Shown here one piece after another: positions 32,587 through 42,990 of a stretch of DNA of 64,000 nt (positions are counted from its first letter, which is position 1; every line of letters starts with the position of its first letter). A program made the position numbers and the translations under genes. The notes below the pieces were generated by a model. The model worked only from the letters and a program-made list of their open reading frames with translations, was not told the origin of the DNA and ran no database searches. Source of the DNA: Trichosporon coremiiforme (Eukaryota > Basidiomycota > Tremellomycetes > Trichosporonales > Trichosporonaceae). The DNA is taken from contig BCJJ01000012.1 of assembly GCA_039545355.1 (NCBI GenBank), positions 1,319,067-1,383,066 on the forward strand. The letters run 5' to 3'.

Positions 32587-34250
32587 TCACGGGTCGATCT
32601 CAGTGTCGAAGATGAACCAGGCCAACGCCTTCATACCGGACGCGAGCTCCTCGGCGGTAGGTCGGATGAGCCGCGGCGGGAGCATGAAGCCGTACTGGAA
32701 GTTAGCGGTGCTTCGTCAATCATTCTCACCGTTCCGGTGTCTCTCATCTCAAGACTGTAGGACCAGCGCACTTCGGCGGTGGCATAGGCAAAATCCATGG
32801 CGTCCCCGGCAGAGCTGACATTAGTTTGGCGATGTAAGGATGACCCACCGATACGTGAGATCGCAGGCTTGGCCCGTTTGGTAGGACTGGCCCTCGCTCA
32901 TCCGCATCGCCTTGGCAGCTCCGAGGCCGGCCTCCATCAGGTTCTCGGCGTCCGCGGGGAAATCCTCACACGAGTACGCATAAGGGAACATGACTACCGT
33001 CAGTGCTGTGCCAGTTCCATCACCTACACAACTGCCCATAAGAATGGACATCGACGAATGCCTTTATAGGGAACTCGCGCTCTCCGTCGATGGTGCCGTT
33101 CTGGAGGTAGTTGCCCATGATGCGAGTCTCCTTGGCTTCGAACGGCTCCTGGCCGGAATAGCTGTCAGAACAGGCAAGTCGCGAGGGACTGAACTGATAT
33201 CCCCAGTTGGTGTTGAGATCGATCCCTGATTGTCAACTAGTTGCGTGACGACCGCACTCACCCTTACAAACGAGCCCACCGACTTCCTGTCTGTTCTTCT
33301 TCCACATCCGCGAGTGTTCATGGCTGTAGACATAGCCGTCCGGGTTGATCATGGGCACGACGGTGAACGTGTAGCTGCGAAGTAGCTCCTTCCACTTACC
33401 CTTGGGATTATGACTAGCATCAAGGGCGATGGCGTGGAGCAGGAACAACGCGGACGACGGGCCGACCCACTCACGAGCATGTTGGCCAGACTGAACAACA
33501 AACTCATACCTCGGCAAGTCGTCTTCTCCTTTTTTCTGTCCAGCACGGACGCTCCACGATCTAATGGGGCGCCCCTCCTCCGTCGTGCCGAGGTCGTTCT
33601 GAGTGACAAGATCGGGGAAAGCGTGCACGAGAGCATTGCCGAACAGCAGCATGTCGTCAAAGGAGTGGTACTCGTCGTGGAAGGGGGTCAAAATGTCGTT
33701 CATGTCCCAAGGTGGGTGTTCGGGGTCGCCAGGCTCGTCAAGCTCGGTGAGCAGCGAGGGCCGTGTCTCTTCCACCAGCTCCTGCAAGTTGGGAATCATG
33801 GTCGAAACGTCCCAGCTGCCGGGAAGAGCAGAGAGAACGGCGGTCCATAGGGCGGATGGTACGCGCACGTCGACTGTTGCATTGCCCACTCTCCATATGT
33901 CGAGGTCAAATGACTGGATATTAGCTTTCTGCGATCACCGAACTTTCCAAAACAGCGATGACGTTCACCGAGCTGTTGCCGAGCCACCGAACCACAGAGA
34001 ACAACAGGCTAAGAAACCCACCAGCTCCACTCACCTTGAGCACCTCGACCAAAACGTTCCTCCTATCCCGCGACATCCCTTGCAGATTGAAGCGCTGTAC
34101 TGCTTGCCCGTCGTAGCGCTCTTGCATGGTTGGTCGATGGTCGTGTGTGGGGTGCGAGGTGAATGGCGCCTGGGCCCCTCGGTCGTCGGCGTCCGAGGCC
34201 AAGCCACCAAGCACAGCAGGGAGAGCAAAGGCAAGCAGAAGGGCCCTCAT
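32587..34250 (-). CDS. Secreted M14 metallocarboxypeptidase (A type)
   Basis: Signal peptide (MRALLLAFALPAVLGGLAS), then a propeptide beginning RYDGQAVQRFNLQ and continuing past an intron of about 130 nt to FDLDIWRVGNATVDVRVP. The catalytic domain has QSGQHAREWVG (zinc ligands H and E), HSRMWKKNR (R127 equivalent), DVHSYGQL (third zinc ligand H196), AMDFAYATA (Y248 equivalent) and SYSLEMRDTGTYGF (catalytic E270). At the position of R145, which with N144 anchors the substrate carboxylate, the sequence reads DLNTNWGYQF, with Thr replacing Arg. It otherwise looks active, unlike the pseudo-enzyme ECM14. Confidence 0.88.
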
Positions 34251-34444
34251 GGCGATGTATAACGGTAAGACTTGATGCCGTGGTTGGATGAGATGAAGGA
34301 TGGTAGTGATGAGAGGGATGACAAGATGCCCGAGGCCCAGTTAATCCATATGGTTGCCGCAGACCCGGCCAGGCACAGAATTCGCATGGTTTGACAACAT
34401 TCCATGTATCTTATCCGCCCATACATGGATGACCTTTCTAGACA

Positions 34445-34463
34445 CATACATACATACATACAT
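34445..34463. repeat. CATA microsatellite
   Basis: About five CATA units, between the carboxypeptidase and the RGG-protein genes. Confidence 0.8.
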
Positions 34464-34500
34464 CAGCAGTCGGCTTTGCATAACGATAAATCGCATATCA

Positions 34501-35988
34501 CTAGTAACGCTTGTTCCATTCATGTCCCTCGTAGTTCTTGTTGTAATTATTATGACCACCTCGGCCCCTCTTGAACCCTCCTCTGGAGCTGCGGTGATAG
34601 GCCCCATCATCGTCGTCGTAGCGGCGCCTGTACAGTGCTTGGTCGTAGGAATCATATGACGACCTGCGCTGATGTGCTGCAGGTGGAGGCACCTCGGTTG
34701 GTGAAGCGCGATTCTGCGATGAGACAGAGCCATCACCTTGGGCGTCCAACATTGGCTGGATCAACACCTCCAGTTGTTCGACTTGAGCCTTGATGACCTC
34801 TAGGGTCTTTACGACGAGGTTGATGGACGTCGACGAGACAGCCATCGGCGTCGCGTGAGCAACACTTGCACGAGTCTGTCGAGGTGTGTAGACTTTACAG
34901 GCGTGATCGTATCTTGCAGAATCGTCTCGACGGTTTCGCGGCTCCGAGTATTCAGGAGGTTCGTCAGCATAACGGTTATTCTCCTGAGGGTCATTCGTGC
35001 GAGATGTGTAACGGCCAGGCGAGGCTGCTCGTACCCTCGGAGACGCAGATCGTCTCCTTGAGTTGTCGCGTGCGGCGTCGGGGTACGTCTGTTCCGGGCG
35101 ACTCGCGGTCGACTGATTCGTTGGAGCCGCGTCCTGGGAAGGCTTGGTCTGACTTGAGGATCCGGGTTGAGGTTCTGAGTTCTCGCACTGCGTCTCTGAA
35201 CCCGTCTTCTTGGCTGGGTTCACTTTCTGCTGCTTCAACGCCTTAAGCTTTGCTTTCAAGGCTTGAGCTTTGTCGTTTGGGGGCACCGTCTTGTGCTCAA
35301 CAGAAGTATTCGAGTTTTCTCGCTGCAAAAAAGACTCGGCAACCTGCGTGATGAATGTCGAAGAGGCATCAGTACTCCGAGCGGCGCGACTAGCCTCCAC
35401 CTGCGCTTTGAAGAGCTTCAACTTTTCGAGAGAGCTCAACTCACCGGGGCCAGTGGCCACACCGGCTCCAGCGTTGCTGCTTCCGGACAACGCGGCGGGG
35501 GGCTCGATGCCTACAAGATTGCTGAGATCTTTCAGGGTAGCATCCATGTCTCGATTCTGGGACGAGCCATGCGAGGTTACGACGCGAGTAGCGTCGCGGG
35601 GCATCGGTGATGTGGACGATTTTTGGGAATCAGAGTTGCGAGGAATGGAGTACTTCTGAGAGTGTGTGTTGAAGGGGCGGTATCCGTGAGAAGCACCTGG
35701 CCGACGATCGCTGTGATTGTCCCACTGCGTATCGCGTCGTCGCGGCGTACTGTAGCTGTTTGACTCGCTGTCACCATAGTCTAGTGATGAGGGCCCTTGC
35801 CAACCTCGTCCGTCGCGTTCGTTGCGCGAAGTGTAGCCGTTGTCACGAGGACGTTGACGTTGATCGTAATTGTTCTTCTGGTAGCGTTGCGGGTACTGCT
35901 GCTGCTGCTCCATCTTTGCTTTCCTCTTGGCGGCATAGTTGGGGTCAAAGTTGTTCCCCTTGTAACGGCCCGTAGGGTCATACGGCAT
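34501..35988 (-). CDS. Low-complexity RGG-tail protein, function unknown
   Basis: One uninterrupted 495-codon frame, unusual here for being intronless. It opens MPYDPTGRYKGNNFDPNYAA, followed by Gln/Tyr/Arg/Asn-rich low complexity, then short helical segments (LSSLEKLKLFKAQVEASRAA; KAQALKAKLKALKQQKV). A central Ser/Arg part contains SP-type phosphorylation sites. Near the C-terminus a helix (VVKTLEVIKAQVEQLEVLI) is followed by YRRRYDDDDGAYHRSSRGGF and an RG/RGG-type tail ending in NKRY. RNA binding is plausible from the tail; no known domain was recognised. Confidence 0.75.
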   Translation of the reverse strand: MPYDPTGRYKGNNFDPNYAAKRKAKMEQQQQYPQRYQKNNYDQRQRPRDNGYTSRNERDGRGWQGPSSLDYGDSESNSYSTPRRRDTQWDNHSDRRPGASHGYRPFNTHSQKYSIPRNSDSQKSSTSPMPRDATRVVTSHGSSQNRDMDATLKDLSNLVGIEPPAALSGSSNAGAGVATGPGELSSLEKLKLFKAQVEASRAARSTDASSTFITQVAESFLQRENSNTSVEHKTVPPNDKAQALKAKLKALKQQKVNPAKKTGSETQCENSEPQPGSSSQTKPSQDAAPTNQSTASRPEQTYPDAARDNSRRRSASPRVRAASPGRYTSRTNDPQENNRYADEPPEYSEPRNRRDDSARYDHACKVYTPRQTRASVAHATPMAVSSTSINLVVKTLEVIKAQVEQLEVLIQPMLDAQGDGSVSSQNRASPTEVPPPAAHQRRSSYDSYDQALYRRRYDDDDGAYHRSSRGGFKRGRGGHNNYNKNYEGHEWNKRY

Positions 35989-36426
35989 GATTTGCTGCAG
36001 CAGTCAGTCTGCTGCCAGAACGCTGCGACGCACTTACATTCGTTGTGGATTCGACAGCGAACTTGATGGAAAGATCTCTGCGTAGGTGGACAGGCGCACA
36101 GGCGGTAGAGCGATGAAGCGATATCAACCCAGAAAGCCTGTGGTTCAACGGGAAGCGAGCAAAGTAGGTAATGATGCGCAGCGTATGCCAGCTGAGAGTT
36201 TGCTGCGACACGCGAAAGCTGCTGAACTGAAACCACGCACTGCTGGTACACTACGGTTGCATTGCTCTCTTGGTGGTTGAACCCTACGGAAACGGCCGTT
36301 GGACCGACGCGGGGAGCTAATGGCGTGCCTGGCTGGCTCCCCCGGGTCGCGTGGTCTGGCTGGGTGAGTAGTGCGTGCGTCATAAATCATCCACTCCAGT
36401 CCCTTTTTCATTTCCGCTACACAGAC
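35989..36426. other. Divergent promoter region
   Basis: 438 bp between the RGG-tail protein (minus) and PRKRIP1 (plus). No gene or repeat seen. Confidence 0.5.
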
Positions 36427-37125
36427 ATGCCTGTTCTACCCACCGATTCTCCCTCCCCGGAGCGCTACGAGCGTTCCCCGACACCCGATCCCATCGGAAA
36501 CGGTGAAGGATCCTCAAAGAGGCCGAGGTTGACGACAGATGGGATCCAGCGATACAAGGTGAGCCGAATGCGCGCGTTGCTGACATCAGGTCGACAAGCT
36601 GATGGCTAATCCGGAGCGTGAGGTCCGTTTGCCAGTTCCTCAAGGTCCCTTTGCCAGTGAGATTTTGGCTCGAATGCCGAAGGACATTGTCAAGTCGGTC
36701 TCTGGATCCGCAGCTGCTGCTGGGTCGGGCGAGTTTCACGTGTACAAGAATAGTCGAAGGCGAGAATTTGAGAGAGTGAAGCTCATGGAGGAACAACAGC
36801 GTGCGGTGAGTTCAAAGGCTGCTCGCGAACTGACCAGCAGCTCGCCGAACAGAAAGAGTTCCTGGCGCGGCAAGCGGCTCGAGACGCTGAGGCCGACGCA
36901 AAGACGGCAAAGAATCGCACAAAGCGTCAGAAACGGAAGGCTGCCAGGAAAGGGGGCGCTGCAGGCGGTAGGAGAGAGGATAAGGCAACGACTCCCTCTA
37001 TCAGCAAACTCGCATCAGCCCCGTCTGACCCAACAAATGCTACACTAGCAGAGTCAGACGCGGGTGAAGGCTCCGCCCCTACCGTCGCGACCGGCGTGGA
37101 GATCAAGGTCCTGGATGACGACTGA
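36427..37125 (+). CDS. PRKR-interacting protein 1 homologue (DUF1168), splicing-associated
   Basis: ATG 36427 opens MPVLPTDSPSPERYERS. Intron 1 (36559-36592 region, GTGAGC...CATCAG) leads to VDKLMANPEREVRLPVP; the signature AAAAGSGEFHVYKNSRRREF matches the PRKRIP1 core AGSGEFHVYRHLRRREY. Intron 2 has a doubled acceptor (CAGCAG), giving an optional Gln, then a Lys/Arg-rich coiled coil with a nuclear-targeting stretch (NRTKRQKRKAARK). The human protein binds double-stranded RNA and is found in the catalytic spliceosome. Its stop is 42 bp from the next gene's stop. Confidence 0.87.
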
Positions 37126-37167
37126 GTCTTGTATCACATTACACCGGATGATATCCTCTACTAATGA

Positions 37168-38105
37168 TCATACCTCGCTTGCTTCTTTGCTTACGCTCAT
37201 GGACGCCTTCTCCTCTGAGGCCTTGGTAAGGTGATAGAGAGTGATGCGGCTCAAGTTGTCCAGGTCGAACGTAGCAAAAGCCACGATGACGATGAATTCG
37301 GGGAGAACTAACAGCACACCGACAGAATATGTTTCGAGTATAAATCCATCGATCTTGGTGGCGGCCAGTACACGGTACACACTCTCCAGCATCAGTGAAC
37401 AACCGCACAGAACAACTATTGTCGTTGCGAGTAAGACGTTGCTCGTGGAACAAGGAAGTCTGTTCCAATGGAGAACCACGAGACCGATAGGGGCAACAAT
37501 CACCCACGACGAGATGAAGATGAACAGTGCACCTGACGCAATTCGAAGACTCTTGGCAGTGTCGAAGAGGTCAAAGTCGAGCTTGTTGATGGCGACGATC
37601 TGCAGAACGGCGCCGATGACACCGATGACGGAGAAGACAACCAGGACCAAGTGACGAAGGGGGCCGAGAAACTTTGTGAACCGCCCAAAGTCACGTCCGC
37701 GCACAATACAACTCCTAGTCGATGAGCAGACACGAATTTCGTTCACTAACCACTCGTACAGGAGCATCAGGACCGCCTCTGCCAGGAAGAGGAAGCCAGC
37801 TACGAGCAAAACGCCCGATGCAATGAGAAGTGCTTGAAAGTTGGATGCTTTGGTCGGCGTCTTGGCCACCTCATATCGAACAACAAAAGTGGCAACGCGC
37901 ACTAGAGTCAATGGCCTCTTCCTGTTCACTCACTCGCGGAGAATAGGATGAGGAGGCTGTACATGCCCCTATGCTCGGCCAACTTTGACAGCCACCTGGC
38001 CACCAGCGCGACCCCCAGCACCCCGTACACCATTGCCAGGGTGATAGATTGGGGTTTGGAAATTGACCGCGTTAAGATTTCAAGAGGATTGAGATAGGCT
38101 GACAT
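37168..38105 (-). CDS. Polytopic membrane protein, DUF7702/RTA1-like topology
   Basis: ATG 38105 gives MSAYLNPLEILTRSIS and a first helix, AMVYGVLGVALVA. A 32-nt intron joins LLILFSA to MRVATFVVRYEVAK. A second intron, 37715-37750 (36 nt, in frame, no stop), joins LLYEW to SCIVRGRDFG. About seven hydrophobic segments in about 290 residues are visible, followed by a short cytosolic tail (KASEEKASMSVSKEASEV). The arrangement resembles fungal seven-helix families such as DUF7702 and RTA1. I cannot assign a function. Confidence 0.7.
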
Positions 38106-39199
38106 GATGCGAGCTGGAGAAAAAGTAGGTTGACGTGACTGCTCTGACGAGCATCACGCAATGTGTTGCCTAAGTAGAGTTCCGCTAGGTGAGCTCGGGC
38201 CTTCACACCACCAACACCTGCGCGTCGCCGACGGTCTGCTTCCTACTTCTGACCGTGTGAGGAGGCCAATGCACTAGGGGTCACGTTAGATGAACCGTTC
38301 TCCGATCAGCGCTTTGCGGTGACCAGCGATGTGTGAGTAGCGTTCCCAGTGTCCAACGCTGCGAGAACGCAACGGGTACAAGATTACCAGTGCCAGGCAG
38401 TCGCTGCATGCTGCGTTGGCAATCCGACGCACGGTGCCGGGTCCGGCACCTTTGCGTTAAAGATAGACGCACGCTTCACCACAGCCGACCCAACCGACCC
38501 GTGCAACGTTGACAGCTCCTACTCGGCTCGGGTTCTAGGTCATCGGAGTGGTTTTCGCGGCTTTACATAAGTTTTCAGTCATCGAGCCACGTCAGATTGC
38601 ACGTAGCGATCGCGTGGTTACACGCTAACCGTCATCTTGACCACATGACGAGTCCACCGAGGCGTGGTAAAGTTTTGCGAAGCCCTTCGGATTCAACGCA
38701 ATCCCTGTAGTCAAGACTGTGCCTATGCATCGATCGACTCGCGATCACGCACGTCGAAAACTCGTCAGCGGAGTTAAATGTACAAGTAAAGTTGCGCGAG
38801 TAATCATCGTGTGCGAGGCACCCCACACCTCACCCTAGAATCCACCTCGGTGAGGTTCGCTTGGACTTCACTGGGACCACTACCTCGGCCATCACGTCGG
38901 TCGCCCGATCGACGATTCGCCGAAACGACTTCGCCATCGCTTCTCATCCGTGGGGACATACGACGGCAGCACGTTGCTGCATGTGCCTGATCAACCAATC
39001 GCTCATCGTCCCCTCGCCTCGGTGCTCGGTCAAGACTACGGAGCTGTCGGTCCGAGAAAGAAGATGCACCACGCAGTCCTCCGGACGTGCTTAGGAGTAG
39101 AGGTGCAAGTAATAATACATGTCTAAGTGTGTCTATAGGTACAGGAGGCTGCGAGCGACCCCGTGATTATAAAACTATTGTGATGGCGCAGTGATGCTC
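38106..39199. other. Intergenic 1.1 kb
   Basis: Upstream of the polytopic membrane protein and downstream of the 39200-39679 gene. Short ORFs only; no repeat or RNA gene recognised. Confidence 0.5.
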
Positions 39200-39679
39200 T
39201 TAGGCCTTGTACAAAGGCTTCGCCGTTGGCTGAGGAGATCGTCCGTGAAGCGGGTAGAAGTAGCCAGCCTTGGGCAGTGACGATGGCGAGGCAGATGCCG
39301 TAGAGAGCTCCGGGCTCGATAAGGTGCTCGAAGAGGAGGCAGAGGTTCCACGGTGGTGCATAGAGGGGCGTCCGGCAGTTGTCTCGCGCCGCTGCATCGC
39401 GGCGAAACCAGAGGTTGGTCGTGGGCTCGAGGGCAGGCTCTGAGTAGCGCGTGTCCGAGATCGAGTGCGCTTCGGCTGCATCGAGGGAACGATGGTGATC
39501 GACACCGGCTGTGACCTGGGCTTCGGGGTGGGCTGGATGGGCGGATCCTCAGCTTCGTCCTCGTCGTCGAATTCGAAATCGAGCTCCGGGTTATACGGTG
39601 GGAAGTGGACCAGCGGCGCGTGGTAGGTCGCCGGGGCGGGTTTATGCCCAGAGGTAGGAGGCAGGTTGATAACGGTCAT
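39200..39679 (-). CDS. Small basic/Ser-rich protein, unknown
   Basis: ATG 39679 (MTVINLPPTSGHKPAPAT) was chosen over upstream non-ATG codons. The roughly 160-residue product has an acidic patch (LDFEFDDEDEAED), a basic stretch (QPKRTRSRTRATQ), a Ser-rich linker and a C-terminus SPQPTAKPLYKA. It appears wholly disordered, without transmembrane or catalytic features. Codon usage and clean ends favour a real gene, but I do not recognise it. Confidence 0.55.
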   Translation of the reverse strand: MTVINLPPTSGHKPAPATYHAPLVHFPPYNPELDFEFDDEDEAEDPPIQPTPKPRSQPVSITIVPSMQPKRTRSRTRATQSLPSSPRPTSGFAAMQRRETTAGRPSMHHRGTSASSSSTLSSPELSTASASPSSLPKAGYFYPLHGRSPQPTAKPLYKA

Positions 39680-41866
39680 GTTGGTGATATGTTTGTGGTG
39701 GTCGCGCTGTTGATCGTGGGGAGACAATGCTGACAACAAGTGCAGCCGCAATATATACTCTGCGATTTCGTGTTGTACGTCGCGACGTAAACGAGTTAGT
39801 CATTCCGTTAGCAAGCCGTCGTCTGTGCTTACGGTGGCCGGCGGCTGACATTCGTAAGCTCGATCGGATCCGTTCGGGTTCCAGGGCAAGCCATCGGTCT
39901 TCGGCGCAGACCCTAGGTGCAGGGTCCGACTCGGATTTCTCCTGCTACAGTGCCTGACAGAATTATGAATCTGAGAGGGGGACAAGTGGCTGCGGCCCGA
40001 GGCGCCGTCCAGGAGGCCGCGTGGTAGAAAGACTACCCCGCCGGCGACACCCAAAGACTCACCGTCGGCTCCGTGCCTGGGTGCTTATACCCTCGTCCAT
40101 TGGTCAGACACATTGCCTCGACGGCCTCGATGCTGTTTCCATGTGACCTTCCCACCCTAGACCCTTTGTTCCCTTCCGTACCTGACCGCTAGCATCTCAA
40201 ATCAAGGTGCTTCATCTCAAAGGCTATCGAACGCTATCTCAAAGGCTGCTCTCAGCATCTCAAACTGTTTGCACCAGACTCTCCGACTGGAGACGTTGCA
40301 GACCTGTAGAGGTCCCGATGCCCGCTTCGATCACGACGATCCCGGTTTATGCCCCCTCAGAGAAACTCCACTCCGCTCTAGAGCAACACGGCAATCAGCA
40401 ACCGGCCCAGCGGACCATTTCCCCAAGCGTCGCAGATGTGCGAGACCGAACCATTGCGTCGTCGTGACTGGTACCTGAGCTACAAGGGACAGTCGCTTAT
40501 GGGATTCGACGTGGCCGAAGGGTTGCCGTGATGATTACTGGTCATAGCGACGGCGGCGCCGCACGGCGGCCGTCCCTAGCCGCTCTAATTTTGTCGGTCT
40601 GCACCCCCTTCCGACGTCGACAAACGTGATCTTTCCAGCTTTCCAATGGTTTCCAGAGATTCGATACAGCCCACGACGCCCCTGGTGCATGCGACCCGTC
40701 CGCACGAAAGCCGTGCATACTCGCAATAGCGCAAGCAGACGCACACCATGCATAGCGACCTCGATATGTGACGGCTGAGGTACCCGAGCCCGCGAGCTCA
40801 CCGATTCCGCTGTCAGCAGACCTGGAGAACAGACCTTTCTGCAATTTGAGGGCGGCCGCCTGACCGCAAACCACGTCGTCCCGTCGGCACGATCGACACG
40901 TCGCTTCGGATCGGTTCCAGCTGACCCCAACTGCGCCCCGCATGGTGGCAAGGCTGCATATGGCGGTCCCTGCTTCTATTTACAGGCGACCGAGGTTTTG
41001 CGAGCCGCGCCCCGGTAAGACTGCGGCACTGCGGACCGCTTCGGGGTCGCGGGAACGCATCTGGCAGCACATGCGCACTTAGTGTGTGCACATCTCGCTT
41101 GGGTTGGGCTTAGAAGCTGATGTTGCAAGCGAAGATGACTAGCTCGGCCCTTGTCTGGCAGCCGACGGCTTCGGTACGGCAACGTCCAGCGCTTACTCAG
41201 CGTTCAACTACAGGCTACTATTTGCACTGAGCGCTGCGAAGCTTGCGGCATGCGGCGTTGCGGCATGGCTGTGCAGATTTAGGGCTAGTCCCTTTTCCGT
41301 GATCAGCCGAGAGATCGCCGGAGGCGCAGGGCGCGGGGGCGAGCTGCAATGCAGAGACCGACGGACACCGGAAGCTCTCCGTCGACGCTGATCTTTCTTG
41401 CACGTGGACGTGACTGCGGGATTGACAGCGGACTGGGCACTGTACTCCATGATCTCGTACCAGCTTGGCGACCAGCCAAGCTGAATGGCAACGTCCAAGG
41501 CCTAGACTCGGTCTCGACTTGTCGGTGCTTCGTCAGCCCAGTCCAGCCTTGTCCAGGTCTCTTGGGTCTTTTCTTAGCCTCTTGGTTTTTCATGTGGGCT
41601 GCACTGAAGGGATGCTATTGAGCACTCGCAGTGGGGCTAATGGACATTGGGGGGAGTTTAGTCTTCTTGTGTGGTCTGGTCCGCAGCGCGCAGCGCATCA
41701 ATAACAATGACACCGCCCTCTGCGTTGCACATGCTGCATCAGCGAACGGCACAGCCTGTTGACGTATTAAACTGGACCCCACCGCCGACACCCTCGCTCC
41801 TCAACTACTTGACTCACAAGCTCGCACCACCACCCCACGAGTACGCATTGTCCTTTCGCGGCCGCC
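39680..41866. other. Intergenic 2.2 kb
   Basis: No supported gene. A four-fold ATCTCAAA repeat with a period of about 21 bp lies at 40194-40264. Minus-strand ORFs near 40535-40951 have unrecognised, Arg/Cys-rich products and are probably spurious. Confidence 0.5.
40194..40264. repeat. ATCTCAAA repeats, period 20-22 bp
   Basis: ATCTCAAA starts at 40194, 40214, 40236 and 40257. Copies 2 and 3 share ATCTCAAAGGCT, suggesting short tandem units. Confidence 0.7.
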
Positions 41867-42106
41867 ATGATCATGAGCTTCCTCTCGCGCTCCCTTTCGC
41901 GACGCTCATCCACAAGCTCGACGACGTCCAGCTGTAGCGAACAGACCCAGTCACGTGCCGACGGCTTCAACCCTAGTCCTGCAATGTACTGGCACGCTCC
42001 CTGCGCAACGGCGCCTTTTCACATCTCCCAGCGCGAGGCCCGCAAGATCGAGCGCAACTACCAGAAGATGTTGCGAAAGGGCTTTGCTGATTATCCGAGG
42101 ACTTGA
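41867..42106 (+). CDS. Small protein of 79 residues, unknown
   Basis: GCCGCCATG is an ideal start context. The product begins MIMSFLSRSLSRRSSTSS, a Ser/Arg-rich N-terminus, and ends with a helical basic segment (ISQREARKIERNYQKMLRKG) followed by FADYPRT. The mix of hydrophilic helix and disordered head looks protein-like, and one exon suffices. No family is recognised; it could also be the first exon of a longer gene. Confidence 0.45.
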   Translation: MIMSFLSRSLSRRSSTSSTTSSCSEQTQSRADGFNPSPAMYWHAPCATAPFHISQREARKIERNYQKMLRKGFADYPRT

Positions 42107-42990
42107 GCGCCTCCCAAAAGCGGAGCACCGACATCAGGCAGCGTCCCAGCTCATGTCCACACGTGACCCAAAACCGCGCTGGTCGTTCCCCTCTGCGCCA
42201 CCTCGAGCACGACATGAAGCGCCGACAGGCGTATAGAATCACATAGAGACATCGCAACACCGGAAATGGACCCTATAAACCGACGCTGGAGTAACTGGAC
42301 ACTCCCCTTATGTATAATCCATCCGACCGCAACTGCCGCGCCCTGCCCTGCAATATTGCGTTTATCAGTCACCTTAGCCATCCCCCGCCTTCCGAGTCAG
42401 GACGTGTCAGGACGTGCGGGGTTCCAGTCTGTAGTCTGTTATCATGCCCAGCGACATGCATCCTCAGCAACAGATACAGTTCGGGCAGAGTCGGAGCGCC
42501 GCAAGGTTCGGTAGCCGGGTGGCGATAAGGTTGATTGTTGGAGGAATGGAGTCAGTGCCATCCGATCTGATCCCGTCCGTTCTGGGCCTTATCACCTTTG
42601 GCCCTGACTACGACGACTAGCTTGGCGGTAACTCAATCACTTTCTTATCAGTCACAATGAATCGATCTTCAGCCCCGGGAACGCCAAGCGAGGCAGAGTG
42701 GTCCACACCAGACTGGGCTTGTTAGATCTTCGTGAGATAGTGATAAGCTAGGTACGCAATGAAGTCTTGCTCTGGCCAATGGGCCAGACCGATCCAATCA
42801 AGGCCCCGCTGCAGGCCAAGATCGTGGCCCCGCCAACTTCTTGGGTCCAACCACATAGAGATCAGACATCAGCGAAGGCCGGACTTGCTTGATATCCGAG
42901 GATCTGAAAGTCCGCTTCGACGACCTTAAAGGAAGGCGGTTCTCGCACGACTTGACGTCCCATCACACATTCTTCGCCTTGCAGTTCATC
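42107..42990. promoter_or_regulatory. Ammonium permease upstream region with GATAAG sites
   Basis: GATAAG or its complement occurs at 42524, 42588, 42644 and 42742, within about 250-470 bp upstream of the ammonium permease start. Fungal nitrogen regulators of the GATA class (AreA/Gat1/Gln3) bind this core, so nitrogen-catabolite control is likely. No gene is seen in the interval. Confidence 0.6.

Noticed and set aside
36262..36300. GGTTCAACC on the minus strand, possible tRNA B-box
   Set aside because: Flanking bases cannot form the T-stem, and no A-box is present.
40535..40951. Overlapping minus-strand ORFs of about 135 codons
   Set aside because: Arg/Cys-rich, unrecognised, two frames equally open; no splice or start support.
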